In this document: one piece after another, positions 9,885 to 34,277 of the stretch
How positions within the stretch are numbered: position 1 is the stretch's first letter
Layout: each line of letters opens with the position of its first letter
Assembly: GCA_930367215.1 (NCBI GenBank)
Contig: OV884058.1
Span: forward strand, 221,630,208 to 221,694,207
DNA: 64,000 bases
Direction of reading: 5' to 3'
Source of the DNA: Pollenia angustigena
Taxonomy: Eukaryota; Arthropoda; Insecta; Diptera; Polleniidae
Notes under the pieces: model-generated
The model's input: the letters and a program-made list of their open reading frames with translations, nothing else
What the model was told of the DNA's origin: nothing
Database searches by the model: none
Translations under genes and position numbers: made by a program

Positions 9885-9902
9885 TATCCTACCGACTGCG
9901 CC
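9885..9902 (-). promoter_or_regulatory. Primer-binding site, tRNA-Ser type
   Basis: Immediately inside the 5' LTR the element strand reads GGCGCAGTCGGTAGGATA; the last T of the LTR extends it to TGG. This resembles the tRNA-Ser-complementary site of the 17.6/297 group rather than the tRNA-Lys site of gypsy itself. The tRNA assignment is from memory of the family and was not checked by alignment. Confidence 0.7.
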
Positions 9903-10254
9903 AATTTAAATAAAACGATTAAAATTTTCTTTTATTTAAATTTTAACGTTTATTATTCGATTTGAGTTTTAAGACTAAACTTAAAAACTAATTGCAGTTG
10001 GTTATATTCAATTTGGCTTTTGGCTCATATTGAATATAAACAAATGATGATAAAAAAAAAATAAAACTTACTAAAAATATAACCTGCTCAATATTGTTTT
10101 TATTTCACTCATATTACAAGAAGTGTAAGTATGGTGTGAGTAATTATTTATAAACATAAATAATTACTTGCGATTCGTATTTCAAGAATTAGAATCACAG
10201 GGTATTCATATTACGACTGGATATTTGGTCATAATTATGTCGTTGGGTAAAACT
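9903..10254 (-). repeat. 5' LTR of the errantivirus
   Basis: 352 bp, matching 3133-3484. It contains the promoter and transcription start in element orientation (inferred). It is flanked on the right by the TAAA target duplication (10255-10258). Confidence 0.97.
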
Positions 10255-10275
10255 TAAACTATGTGAGCTTTATAT

Positions 10276-10907
10276 CAGGGACCGAAAATAACAGTTATAT
10301 TGGAATTTTAAAACAAAAAAAGCAATGTCGAAAAACTGATTCAAGTATACCATATTGTTCCTCATGCACTTGTCAATGATAAAATATATTGATTTTTATA
10401 ATTTTGATTTTTATATTTTCGATCAAACTTAACAGTTAATTTTTGATTTTTATTTTTTTGAACAAAAATAACTGTCATTTTTCGATTATTATTTTTTCGA
10501 TCAAAAATAACAGTTATTTTTTTATTTTTATTTTATTGAACAAAAATAAGTTATTTTTTGATTTTTATTTTTTTAAGCAAAAATAAAAGTTATTCTCTAA
10601 ATAAATGTACGTGATTATATAATTTAGTTGACTTTAAATATTTATTTTAGTGTGTAATTATCATTGGAATTCCTTATGCACATAAAAATAATTATAAGTC
10701 ATCTAAATTATTAAAACACGTAAATTTATTTCGAGAATAACTTTTATTTTTGCTCGAAAAAATAAAAATCAATATATAACTGTTATATTTGTTCAAAAAA
10801 ATAAAAATCAAAAAATAACTGTTATTTTTGCTCAAAAAAATAATAATCAAAAAATAACTGTTTTCATCTGACTTTTATGAAAAAAGGCATAACTGTTACG
10901 GTCCCTG
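10276..10907. mobile_element. hAT-type foldback MITE
   Basis: The termini CAGGGACCG are inverted and flanked by a perfect 8-bp duplication CTTTATAT (10268-10275 and 10908-10915), which is diagnostic of hAT. The 632-bp body folds back on itself. Both arms consist of the repeated phrase AATAACAGTTATTTTT(T)GATTTTTATTTTT, inverted around about 10650. There is no coding capacity. Confidence 0.9.
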
Positions 10908-10915
10908 CTTTATAT

Positions 10916-11258
10916 GTTCCTCATAGTGTGCAATATTACAGGATCTAATATTAGATTACACGACTTTTTATACACCAGAAGTGATATTTCTTTATCCTTG
11001 TTTTTATTAATCAAAATTTTAATTAACCCATCAATCGACAACTTCTATTTTTATATTTGACCCTACTTCTATACGCGCAATTTTTATTTGTAAAAATAAG
11101 CAATAACGTCGGCAGAATGACGTCACAGAAATGTTCTATGTTTAAAATTTAAACTTAAAATTTTTTTTTTTTTCAGAGTGGAGTAAACCCATGAATTTGT
11201 ATGTAAATAAATACATTACATTTTCTTTGGCAACCAATTTAATTTTAATTATTTTTTA
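10916..11258. other. AT-rich spacer, nothing recognised
   Basis: About 340 bp between the hAT MITE and a dispersed repeat. No ORF, repeat or structure was recognised. Confidence 0.5.
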
Positions 11259-11970
11259 TACCCACACCACAATAGTGGAGAGGGTATTATGCATTTGTGC
11301 TGATGTGTGTAACGCCTATGTAACGCTGATGTAATTGGGCCTAGACCCACCTTAGAGTATACCGATCGACTCAGAATCACTTTCTGATTCGAACTAACGA
11401 TGTCCGTCCGGCTGGCTGGCTGGATGTCCATGTAACCTTGTGCGCAAAGTACAGGTCGCAATTTTGGAGATAATTTGATAAAATTTGGGACATAGGTTCT
11501 TATTGACACAAGGACGAAGCCTATTGAAAATGGGCCAAATCGTAGGACCACGAGGGAAGATAGGGGGAAATTTCTTCCTCTCAGAAACTATCAAACCGAT
11601 TTTAATGAAATTTAAAACTTACATAGAACCATATCTTCATGGACACAAAAGGGATGTATTTTTTAAAAAATAGGACCACGAGGGGAGATAGGGCCAATTT
11701 CTGCCTCTCAACCCGATTTTAATGAAATTCAAAATATAGATAGATCCATATCTATATGGACACATAAGCTGTACAGTTTTTCAAAAATAGGACCACAAGG
11801 GGAAGTAGGGGGCAATTTCTGCCCGTCACAAACTTTTAACCCGAGTTTAATAAGTTTTTAAAACAGAGATAAATCCATATTTATATGGACATATAAGCAT
11901 GATGTGTTTTTTAATACTGTGGTGTAGGGTATCATATGGTCGGGCTTTACCGGCTATACTTTCTTACTTG
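11259..11970 (+). repeat. TATACCC-family dispersed element with internal tandem repeats
   Basis: It starts with a hairpin (ATACCC...CACCAC, loop, GTGG...GGGTAT) and ends with a GC-rich stem-loop (GTCGGGCTTTACCGGC) followed by TATACTTTCTTACTTGTTT. Between them are three tandem units of 117-128 bp starting at 11544, 11672 and 11789 with the phrase AGGACCAC(G/A)AGG. A short relative lies at 17454-17738. Terminal stem-loops without TIRs suggest a Helentron/DINE-like nonautonomous element, which is inference. Confidence 0.7.
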
Positions 11971-12478
11971 TTTATTATTAATTTGTAAATTTTGTATTTT
12001 AATTTTGTTTTAAGTTTAAAATTTTTTCTTTTTTATAACTGATAATTGATTTTGGCAGCTTGTGTTAAAAGATAATTGCTCAGCAATATATTATAACATT
12101 TGTTGCTGAACATGTGTTCAAATACATATTTATGCAGTGCACACGTTAATATCTAGTGTTGGCAATAGAATTTGATAGTTGCTACGGCAATAATTGCCAA
12201 ACAAATTGCTCGTCTAGACTTAGGGTAAAAAACATGCAGTTAATTTGAAATATGTACATATGTTCATTAAGGTGGTTCGAAAAAAAGTTGAGCCTAGAAT
12301 GAAAGATATGTCAATGAAATTTATTAAACCGAAAAAAATGTTTTGCCAAGCCCCCAAATCCAATATCGATGTATCGTTTGCATAACGATCGCCAGATCAA
12401 ACAGCATTTATCATTTTGTTAATTACATTATTCTTTTTTTTCAGTACTGGTTTAAGCAAAAACAAGTACTTATGTATA
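11971..12478. other. Noncoding AT-rich stretch
   Basis: About 500 bp. No protein-coding or repeat signal could be assigned. Confidence 0.45.
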
Positions 12479-12605
12479 GTTTATAGAACACGAGCGCCTT
12501 ACTCGTCCGTTCAACTTACATTTAAAACAAAAACAAATTTCGAAATTTTGTTTTTGTTTTAAATGTAAGTTGGACGGACGAGTAAGGCGCTCGTGTTCTA
12601 TAAAC
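12479..12605. repeat. Near-perfect 127-bp palindrome
   Basis: The left arm from GTTTATAGAACACGAGCGCC is mirrored by the right arm ending GGCGCTCGTGTTCTATAAAC, with one mismatch seen across about 60 bp and the centre at TTTCGAAA. Left-half-only copies occur at 23379-23442 and 37578-37645. The palindrome at 20758-20931 shares the central block ACATTTAAAACAAAAACAAA but has different outer arms. Confidence 0.9.
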
Positions 12606-14791
12606 ACCACATTAATGTTTGTTTAAATTACACTATCCAACAAAATTAAACTTTTATCGTGATATTTGATGATTTATTTTTCTCTTTTTTTGTTCGTAAC
12701 GGTCCTCTAGGTACAAAAACTTTGTCATTTTAATATTACATGTTCAAAATTTTGCACACATATGCGTTATGATATAGGGAATAAAAATCCATAAAAAAAC
12801 TCAATTTTGAAATTTTTGCAGATAGGTTATTAGGTCTTTAAGATGACGATATATCGATTGATTTGTTTGTATGATAAATTTAATTTTGTTTATACTTAAC
12901 CCTGGTTGGTTACTGTTCGTCGAATCAACGAAGCTTATTTACTTTTTATTATATAACTTTTTTATGAGTGTTCAAATAACGCCCTTTTTCCAACAACGTT
13001 AGCTGATGCCGAAAGCTTGTAGTGAGTGGACGAACGCTGGATCCACATTTTTTTAAAGTTGAAATTCAGAGGTGTGTACTCGTCGCAACGACGAAGAGAA
13101 ATCTTAGTGAAAGTTTGGGTCTATTTTTTTTGGAATTTGAAAAATATTACTTTTGTCAACAGCTACGTCATATACATATAGTCAAAATATGTTTCATAAA
13201 GATCGAAAACCCAAAAACCGACGACAGTATCTGAAAAATCTTGCCTTCCTTATTCCTTCTTTAGAATTAAGGAAAAATTCAAAATGAAATATCAAATCGA
13301 CAAGAATCCGTCAAAATGTTATCAAAGGACCAAAGGTTAGGCCGATCTTGTTGGAAATTTGTGTCCAAACTACTATCAAATAGGACTATCCTGGGTGCAA
13401 AATTCAACCCGATCGGTTAACATCGGTTTCAAAAGTTGGGTCACTTGACATGAAGTCCCCCATATATATAATACAGCTAAATTTACTGTATTCTTTCTTT
13501 TTAACAACAGTTTAAGTATTTTATTTGCCATACGTTAGTTTCTTTAATTTAAATATTTTACAAAAAAAATGTATTGTGGGTTTATATTTTTTATTTATTA
13601 TTGTTTCTTTTTATTAAAGTAAAATTGTTTAAATTATTTTTCTTTTATTTATTTATAAATTTTACACAGGAATTATGTTTTTTTTTTTGTTTTCTTTAAT
13701 TTTTTTTATAATTAATTTACAGTAGTTTACATTCATATATGTATGTATGTGGTTTTCTTTTTTTTTATTATTAAATTCTTTTAATTTTTTTTTTTAATTT
13801 ATAATTTTTTAATAGTTGACTTCAATTACGTTTTTTTTTAACGTGATTATAACTTTTTAGATTTTAAAGCACAGATACATACAGACGCATATACATACAT
13901 ACGTACACCATATCTAAACATACATATAAAATTCTAAAATAACAATATGCTTCAGTTTTTTTTTCTCAAGTACTTTTGCTTTCAATTTTTAAATTAAAAT
14001 AATTTTTCAATAAGACAAATTCGTTAAAATTGGCCTAGTTACTCCTACGTAAACGTTTAATTTGCGGTTCAGCTGTTTCGTTTTCCTTGTCGAATGCAAC
14101 GTAACGTCTTTGTAACATTTACGTATTAGTAATGAGGCATTAATTTTTTAATTATTAAATTTGATTTTAAATTAAATTATATGATTTCTTTATTTTATTG
14201 TGACTTTGTAAACTTGCAAAGCAAAAATTAAGACTTCAATTTAAAAAATATTTATAGATCTACATTTAAAACTAAATATCGTTTTGTTATTTTTTTTTTT
14301 TTTTTTTTTTTGTAAGAAGTAAAACTAAAATACGAGTATGTTTTGTTGCAACAAAAAATTGCTCGGTTAAAATTTTTATATTTTGTGCATTTTTTGTAAT
14401 TAAGCCAGCAAAATAGTTATTTTTGACGGCAGTTGGTTACGGTTATTTGTGTTATGGTTGGTATACGTGTGTTTTGTATAAAGAAAATATCATCAGATGA
14501 TAGTTCCAATTGGATGTCCTGGTTTATTTATTTTATATATGTATATATGTATGTTAAAGTACAATTAAAAATTATATTTTATCCAATTCACACCAGGTGA
14601 ACGGATGCAACAGCTTATAACTAACCATATGTCAAAATGGTATACCGTTCTGGTGGTTCTGGGAAATCTTTCATAAATTCTATAATTTTCACTTAGAATT
14701 ATGAAATTTAAAACGTTTTTAAATTATTACATTTCAAAAACACAATTTAACGTTCAAAACAAAATGAAATGTTTGTTTGAATTGTGTTTAC
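12606..14791. other. 2.2 kb of AT-rich noncoding sequence
   Basis: Long A and T runs and short ATGT/ACAT microsatellites (e.g. 13735-13750, 13870-13930). I recognise no protein domain on either strand. Confidence 0.5.
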
Positions 14792-14793
14792 TA

Positions 14794-15319
14794 CCCTACA
14801 AGAAATGAATGAGCGAGTAGTCACATTTTTCATTTTGGTGTTAAAGCCTAGATTACACTATCTCACAAGTCTTACGTATTCCGTAATACTTTGTGAGATA
14901 GAAATCTAATGAGTTTTGTTGCGACTGTCAAAAAATCTAATGTAGCATGACAGTTTGTGTTCACACCATCACACAAAGTATAAACACTCACACATGAAAA
15001 AAAATGTAACCCTGATCCAATGAAAAGTATTATTGTTTAGAAATTTTTCAAAAAACGATGAAGTCGTATGGGATGTCAAACTTTTTTCATAACACTTGTC
15101 ATTTTCGTGACACATTGCATTCACACTATCACACTTTGTCATGTTACTTGAGATTTTGACATTATTATACAAAGTATAATAGTGTAATCTAGCCTTAAGA
15201 AAATGACAGAAAGAAATGACCGAAATAAAGTTTTCGGTCACATTTGGTCATTTCTTTCTATCATATTTTTAATACCAAAATGAAAAATGTGACTACTCGC
15301 TCATTCATTTCTTGTAGGG
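14794..15319. mobile_element. Tc1/mariner-type MITE with a second MITE inside
   Basis: TIRs of about 47 bp start CCCTACAAGAAATGAATGAG and are inverted at 15319. TA flanks both sides (14792-14793 and 15320-15321). The interior is mostly occupied by a second element (14843-15196). Confidence 0.85.
14843..15196. mobile_element. TTAA-type MITE nested in the 14794-15319 MITE
   Basis: Inverted ends GCCTAGATTACACTAT (left) and GGCTAGATTACACTAT (right, reversed) are bordered by TTAA on both sides, as for piggyBac- or Kolobok-type elements. It is about 350 bp with no coding capacity. Inverted CACACAAAGTATAA-type motifs occur inside. Confidence 0.7.
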
Positions 15320-15442
15320 TACAGTGTTGTTTTATTTTGACACAACGTTAAAGTATTCAGCAGTATTGTATCCGTTTTCAAAATAAGACCACATTGTATG
15401 AATTCGCCTTTATTCTAACTTCATGTTGCCCAGATATATTAT

Positions 15443-15520
15443 CGTTAACCTTTAGACCGTTGTAGTGAAAAAGAGCAGTCTCGGGCAAGAAACGAACCCG
15501 CAACCCATCGCACTAATAGA
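15443..15520 (-). repeat. Degenerate tRNA-derived SINE head
   Basis: The minus strand has GGGTTGCGGGTTCGTTTC, close to an RNA polymerase III B box, in a context like the better preserved SINE at 39183-39326 (shared GGGTTGCGGGTTCG, then CGAGACT versus CAGAGACT). It abuts the Harbinger-like element at 15523. Confidence 0.5.
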
Positions 15521-15819
15521 TTACCCTTTTTATGAGTGCCGTTGCCCTTGTTGAGAAAAAGTAGTTTTTTTTATTGGTACTACGATTTTCGTAAACGACA
15601 AAAATACGACAAACTTTCTGTTTTAAGGTAGAAGTACATAACACGTGTTAATTCGTCGACTTTTGTCGTGCGTTTAAGAACTTTAACGCATGAAAAATTG
15701 CAAGTTATGCGCGTTTTTTTTATTTTTTTTTTTGTTCAATTATTTGTGCATTGAAAACGGAATCAAAAGTATATCAAGATTTTATTATTTTATTGAATTG
15801 GTTCTTTTTATATAAATAT

Positions 15820-16673
15820 TGGAACTGATGAGGGACAACATTGAAAGGGGCTGTTATGTGAACTCCAAGCTGGTTGATGATTGTAGGAGGGCTCTGGAGG
15901 GAGTCTTAGGGGAGTATGTGCTGGGTGCCGGGTCACTGCGACATAGGCGGCAATGAGGTTGCTGATGAGTTGGCGAGACAGGGCTCAGAGATGGAGGATC
16001 CTAACTTTATGGAGGCGGTTAGGCCTCCAATAGGCTTCTATTTTGGGAGAATCAGGGAATGGATTCTGGGCGCGACCAATCGGGCTTGGGCGAACCGAAC
16101 GGACTGCCGGGTGTCACGGACGCTGTGGCCGGTGCTTAGGAAGTCCGATTCGGGGTCGCTGCTGGGCAGGAGTAGGGTCTGCGTTAGGACCATGATAGAA
16201 ATTATCACGGGGGCAGGATGGCGATGAGGATGCGATCCGACCTGTCGGATATGTGCAGGTTGTGTGAGGACCCGGAGGAGTTGGAGACAGTTGAGCACAT
16301 TCAGTGCCACTGTCCCAGGCTGCAGGGCAGCAGGCTGAAGTGGCTGGGCAGTAAATTCCTGGGCGAATTAAGGGTATCTCGGGTTGTGGACTCGAGAATC
16401 TAGTAGGATTCGTAATGGGGATGGCCTGGCTGCGCGAGAGGAGACTGGGTGCTGGCCGCACGTAGTGCGAATTTTGGTTGAGTAGGATTTCTCGGGTTTG
16501 GTCCGAAACTTTATTTTCTATCTATCCTTTAAATCTGTCTTATGGTTTCGCTTTTTATTTCACCTACTTAACATCTCTATATGGCTATATCTAAATAAGG
16601 CGTCATAATGGACCATATTGGTCTCTGGGTGAAGGTGTGAGAAGACTTCGCACCAGCCTTTCTACCTACCTAC
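15820..16673 (+). pseudogene. LINE 3' fragment: RNase H and Cys-rich C-terminus
   Basis: It matches the minus-strand LINE at 23669-24782. It encodes the end of RNase H (CWVPGHCDIGGNEVADELAR, 15916-16227) and then, in another frame (16218-16403), the CRLCEDPEELETVEHIQCHCPR zinc-knuckle-like tail. A frameshift near 16215 breaks it. Near 15845 about 57 bp are missing relative to the 24-kb copy, at a short AGGGGCT homology that suggests a microhomology deletion. The 3' end is the family tail CTACCTACCTACC. It lies inside the Harbinger-like element. Confidence 0.85.
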
Positions 16674-17298
16674 CTATAAATATTGTATGTTTTTTAAGCT
16701 CTTCAATAAGTTTGTCTTTCATGATTCGCAAATTTGTTAAATTATTCTTTTAAATGTCAGCTGGTTACTTGTCAAAAACACACAACGTGTTAAAAAGTTC
16801 AAAGTTAACCAACTTTCTGGCGCAAACGAGTCAAAATATTTTACATATAGCTTGTTCTATGAAAATACATTAGTTTAACTTTTTTTTGACGGAAGTTTAC
16901 AGAGCGCGCGCCAATGTTGCCAATTTAGCCATTTAGTGGCTAGATTTAGCCATTTTTCACCCTGTTTAGCCATTAAAAAATGAGTTTAGCCATAAAATTT
17001 TTTTGCCGTTTTTCTTTTAAAAGAATAATTTTTATTTTATTATAAAAATTTATAAAAGTAAAATAAACATTTTTAACAATTAAAACGTCTTTAATTTAAA
17101 TCACAACTTTTACAAATGTTGAAAATCGCTATACACTATGACGCTGAAACATCTTTCAACATAAAGGAACAGTATTCCACTATTAAATTTATAAAATCGA
17201 TCAAAACAAACATCGCTGTTTCTTTTTGGTTGCAAGTATTTCAATAAAGGCATGCAGGCGGTAACAAAATTGATTTAGAAATTTCAGTATTGACTATA

Positions 17299-17394
17299 AA
17301 GTTGCTCTCACTTCCATGGTCTAATGCTGAAGTAGAAAGGGTGTATAGCCAAGTAAACATCGTTAAAAGTAATTTGAGAAATAGGTTACATTAA
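17299..17394 (+). pseudogene. hAT transposase dimerisation-domain remnant
   Basis: A short frame ending in TAA reads KLLSLPWSNAEVERVYSQV and then a basic RNRL stretch. It matches the C-terminal hATC dimerisation motif (LPxSNAxVERxFSxV). The rest of the transposase is deleted. It identifies the surrounding element as a decayed autonomous hAT. Confidence 0.8.
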
Positions 17395-17453
17395 GCAACC
17401 GTTAATTCGATTTTATCAATTAGGTAAATATAACATAACAATTCAATATTTAT

Positions 17454-17738
17454 ACCACCACGACAATAGTGGAGAGGGTACTATGCGTTTGCGCTGATGT
17501 CTGTAACACCTTAAAATATTGATCCTTAGCCCACCTTTACGTATACCGATTGACTCAGAATCACTTTCTAAGTCGAATTAACGATGTTTGTCCGGCTGGC
17601 TGGCTGTCAATGTAAACCTTGTGCGCAAAGTACAGGTCGCAATTTAGAGATTATTTCATAAAATTTGGTACAAAGGTTCTAATATGGTGTAGGGTATCAT
17701 AAAGTCGGGTTTAACCGACTATTCTTTCTTACTTGTTT
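17454..17738 (+). repeat. Short TATACCC-family copy nested in the hAT
   Basis: It shares its start (TATACCACCACGACAATAGTGG) and end (stem-loop AGTCGGGTTTAACCGACT, then TTCTTTCTTACTTGTTTT) with 11259-11970, but lacks the tandem units. The 3' stem differs from that copy by paired changes. Confidence 0.7.
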
Positions 17739-18343
17739 TTTATTGTAGATCTGGACTTAAAAGGTTGGGTAAATGTTGTCGTGATTATGATTAACCTTAA
17801 AATTATTTAAAACTAATGAGTGATTCCTATGAGATGAACGATAACAACATCGAATTTTTCGATGATTTAATTTTTTAATATTAATTTATTTTAATATTAG
17901 TTTACGTATATTCTTATTAAACAAATTGACCTTAACTCACAATTTCTTCGTAAACAGCTTTAAATTATTTCTGTTTTGTTATTGAATTTTAATGTGTTTT
18001 TATTTAAAAAAGCTTTTAGCCATTTTTTTTGCCCATTTTTAGCCATTTTTCCCCGTAAATTTAGCCATTTTTGGTCACCAAGTTTTGGCAACACTGGCGC
18101 GCGCACTACTCGTGTTATGTACTTCTACCTTTACTGTCATCGTAATAAGGCCGATTATTGTTTTTCTCTTTTTTTCGTTATTTTTTTTAACAGATTAACA
18201 ATTTTTTTAAAATAGAAAAAGAAAATTAAAATACGTATTAGATAAGTTATTAAATGTAAACATGGAATTCAAAAGAGAAATGTTAAAATACCAATTTTTA
18301 AAAACGACTGATTTTTGACTGCGACACTCATAAAAGGGCGATT

Positions 18344-19811
18344 GTATTTCTCTCTCATTGCTCTCCTACAAATTTTGGGGAATTATTTAAATTTTTTAGG
18401 CCTATCACACCTCTCGATCAAAATATGTAGTTTTACTTCTATAGTTGCAATTCCGACCGAATTTGTTTGAGTTTCTTGTATGTATTAACTTTTGGTTTTT
18501 TGAAGTAGTAAAATACGGAATTACTTTCTTTGACAGGCCTGTATATACCAAATTTACACACAGCACGTCTTTTTTCAAGTATTGAGTAAATAAAAGGATC
18601 AGGATAAGCAAATAGATAATTGAGTGTCAATTTCTAAGATCCTATTTATCTATTGTCCTTTCCTATCTCTCCTTTTAACTCAATAGATGTCAAGAAAACT
18701 TGCTAGTTATAAATTCCGAAATTCATAGTAAATATCGTCACCTTAAATGCAAACTAAGGCGTTCCAATGGCAATCAGTTCTACCCACTGGAAACAATCAG
18801 ATTTTAACGAGCATCAACGAAAGATTGTCAACTCATCAACACCACTCTCAAAATTTCGGGTCCCTTGCTACAAAAAAAATTTTAGTTCGAGCTTTTAATT
18901 GATTATGGTTTTTTATCAAGCTACATTTTTAGACTCCTGCGATCGAAAATGTCGATTTTGTTAAAGAAATGTTGATGCCAAAAATACTTTTATATTATTG
19001 TTTTTGTAAAATCAATAAATGTATTTAAGGTAACGATATACGTACTCTAAAGAAATTGTGCAAAACCTACTTAAAGATTGTTAAATGTGATCCCAGTCTT
19101 ATGAATTTTCTTTCCTTTTAACCAAACAAATTTAAGTTTTAGTATTTATCTTTTTAGTTTCATTCCAAAATTATAATTTTTACAGAAAGTTTGAATAGTT
19201 TATATGTATTTGCAAATATGGCCGGATTTTAAAGATAGATCTTTATTTTTTTATTCTATATACTAAATAAATTGTATTTTAAAGATTTTTAGTTGTAATT
19301 TATTCTTTACTTCTTTGTACTTATTTCAAAATATTTATAATTTATTTCTATCTCAAAGTATGTACTGCCAAAGCCAACCGACCTTTTTTTATTTATTTAT
19401 ATCTATTATTTTTCAGATTGTTTTTTTATTTAATCTTAAGTTAAGTAAAAAATGCTAATTATAAGTAAAATTTTTATAAAGAGAACTATTGTCTATAAAA
19501 AATTGTTTGATTTTATTAACAAAAAAAAAAAAAAAAAAAAAAGATTTAATGACGTAAAAAATGTGATATTTATAGCAAAAGCCTTAATAAGAATAATCTA
19601 AAGGAAAGAAAATAAATATTCAAATTAAAAAAAACTTAACCTTAAAAACAACATATTTATTTATTTATACAATACATATAAATATATTTTATAATAACAA
19701 ATTATTTTTACGATGTTTGTTTCCGCTTTATTTTAGTTAATATTTTTTTAATATATAATATATAATTTTTCATAAATAAAACAAACTTAAACTAAGAAAA
19801 AAAAAGAAATC
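18344..19811 (-). other. Downstream flank and presumed 3' UTR of the TMEM184B-like gene
   Basis: About 1.5 kb after the stop codon. Several AATAAA/ATTAAA-like signals exist on the minus strand, but AT-richness prevents choosing a polyadenylation site. No other gene was recognised. Confidence 0.4.
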
Positions 19812-33108
<13,297 letters not shown>

Positions 33109-33137
33109 ACTTTATTTGCTTCTCCAAGAGAATATTT

Positions 33138-33671
33138 CTACAAAGGAAAAATGTAAAGAAGTCAGATGAAAAGTTAATAAAAACAAACAAAAATACACAA
33201 AATGTTGCTAAAATTGTCTAAAAACAAATTCTATTTCTTGTTTTTGTTTTTAATAAAAACCAAATGTGATTAGTAGTTAACTACAAAAGTAAATGAAATC
33301 AACAGTGTCCAATGTTACTGATGTGTTAATAAATTTCAATATCTACTTTATTTTTTTCAGCAATTAACATTTTTACCAACTCCGCACAAAACATTTTAAA
33401 CATTTATATTGAAACAATGAAAAAATAAATTATCTCGCTTATACACTTAAATTGTACACGTTCACAATGTTGATAAGACAAAGCTTTTTTTATAGTTTGT
33501 GTTTTATTTATTTTAGATAAAATATAAGCAAAACGACCTATACTCTTTTTCTTTTCACATTTAAGTCTTGAGACCCATCATTTATTGTTTATTCAGAAAC
33601 GTGTTAACTCTGTGAACACTTTAATAATATAATAATAATATCAAAAGATTTTGTTATTCGTGCTTTATTCC
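33138..33671. other. Upstream region of the TMEM184B-like gene
   Basis: Presumed first-intron sequence, since a splice acceptor precedes the start-codon exon. AT-rich; no promoter or noncoding exon could be identified. Confidence 0.4.
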
Positions 33672-34277
33672 CAGTGAAATGCATAGGAATAGCTTATCCC
33701 ATCAACAATAAATTTCAATTGTTTTTGTCAAGAATAAAAACTGGGAATTAAGCACGAATAACAAAATCTTTTGAAATTAAAATTTTGTATTCCCAAAAAT
33801 TGAAATTACTTTTTGATAAACAGGCAAGTGCACGGCCTAAAAAACACTTAATTGACAACATCTTTTGTAAGTTGTTGTGTTGTTTTTCTTAACCTACTTA
33901 CAACTACAATTAATGTTGAGAGAATTTCAACTAATTGTAGTGGGGAATGTAAGATGAGATAAACCCACTGTTGTTTATTGTTGATGTGTTTTGTTTAAGC
34001 TTTGATATTGTTACAAGTAGAACTGTTGCTATAATTCTTATACGTTTAACAATTTTATTTGGTTTAATATCTTTAGTTTTTCTAAAATCTTTATGGATGA
34101 AGTTTCCTGATGATCTGGCCTAAGCAACCAGTGAAATGCATAGGAATAGCTTATCCCATCAACAATAAATTTCAAGTGTTTTTGTCAAGAATAAAAACTG
34201 GGAATTAAGCACGAATAACAAAATCTTTTGAAATTAAAATTTTGTATTCCCAAAAATTGAAATTACTTTTTGTTATA
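33672..34277 (+). mobile_element. Hammerhead-ribozyme direct-repeat element, second locus
   Basis: A 147-bp block beginning CCAGTGAAATGCATAGG is repeated directly (33672-~33813 and 34130-34277). The distance between the predicted ribozyme cut sites is 457 bp. The enclosed part matches, inverted and diverged, the 23484-25460 unit (e.g. GCTTTGATATTGTTACAAGTA, CAATAAA...CCCACTG). The spacer GGCAAGTGCACGG corresponds to the other locus's CTTGCATGTGCCCGTGC. So the unit-spacer-unit order is conserved between two independent loci. Confidence 0.75.
34095..34156 (+). ncRNA. Type-I hammerhead ribozyme motif, divergent copy
   Basis: GGATGAAGTTTC, CTGATGA (34107-34113), stem II CTGG/CCAG, GAAA (34133-34136), palindromic stem III ATGCAT, predicted cut between 34142 and 34143, then GGAATAGCTTATCC. 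The outer stem I here pairs GGAT-AA with TTATCC, whereas the other locus pairs GGAAAA with TTTCC: the sequence changed on both sides while pairing is kept. The 3' half alone occurs again at 33672-33699. Confidence 0.78.

Larger units (their letters stand above)
3133..10254 (-). mobile_element. Full-length Ty3/gypsy errantivirus (endogenous retrovirus)
   Basis: A 7.1-kb LTR retroelement in minus orientation. It has two 352-bp LTRs (9903-10254 upstream, 3133-3484 downstream), TSD TAAA at 3129-3132 and 10255-10258, a primer-binding site, a polypurine tract, and gag, pol and env in order. The LTRs begin AGTT and end AATT in element orientation, as in the gypsy/17.6/297 group. By eye the LTRs are identical, so the insertion is recent. 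Even so, pol has two in-frame TAG codons (6725-6727 and 8090-8092), so this copy is not expected to make a full polymerase unless the stops are read through. Confidence 0.97.
16912..18096. mobile_element. hAT element with 8-bp TSD GCGCGCGC
   Basis: The ends CAATGTTGCCAA and, inverted, CAGTGTTGCCAA are flanked by GCGCGCGC at 16904-16911 and 18097-18104. Both ends carry several TTTAGCCATTTTT repeats, typical subterminal transposase-binding sites. A transposase remnant (17299-17394) and a TATACCC-type repeat (17454-17738) lie inside. Confidence 0.92.
15523..18340. mobile_element. Harbinger-like element swollen by nested insertions
   Basis: The termini ACCCTTTTTATGAGTGCCG and, inverted, CGCCCTTTTATGAGTGTCG are close to the CGGCCTTATTATGAGTGTCG ends of 46234-47640. 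ATT flanks both sides (15520-15522, 18341-18343). Subterminal inverted motifs GGTAGAAGTACATAACACG at 15627 and about 18110-18131 support one element. A LINE fragment and a hAT element sit inside. No transposase was seen. Confidence 0.65.

Noticed and set aside
12960..13000. Possible Harbinger-like end (TTATGAGTG) near 12960
   Set aside because: Only nine bases match and no inverted partner or duplication was found nearby.
34107..34156. Type-III arrangement of the hammerhead (stem III open)
   Set aside because: No upstream strand pairs with the sequence after GAAA, whereas the type-I arrangement pairs stem I in all copies.
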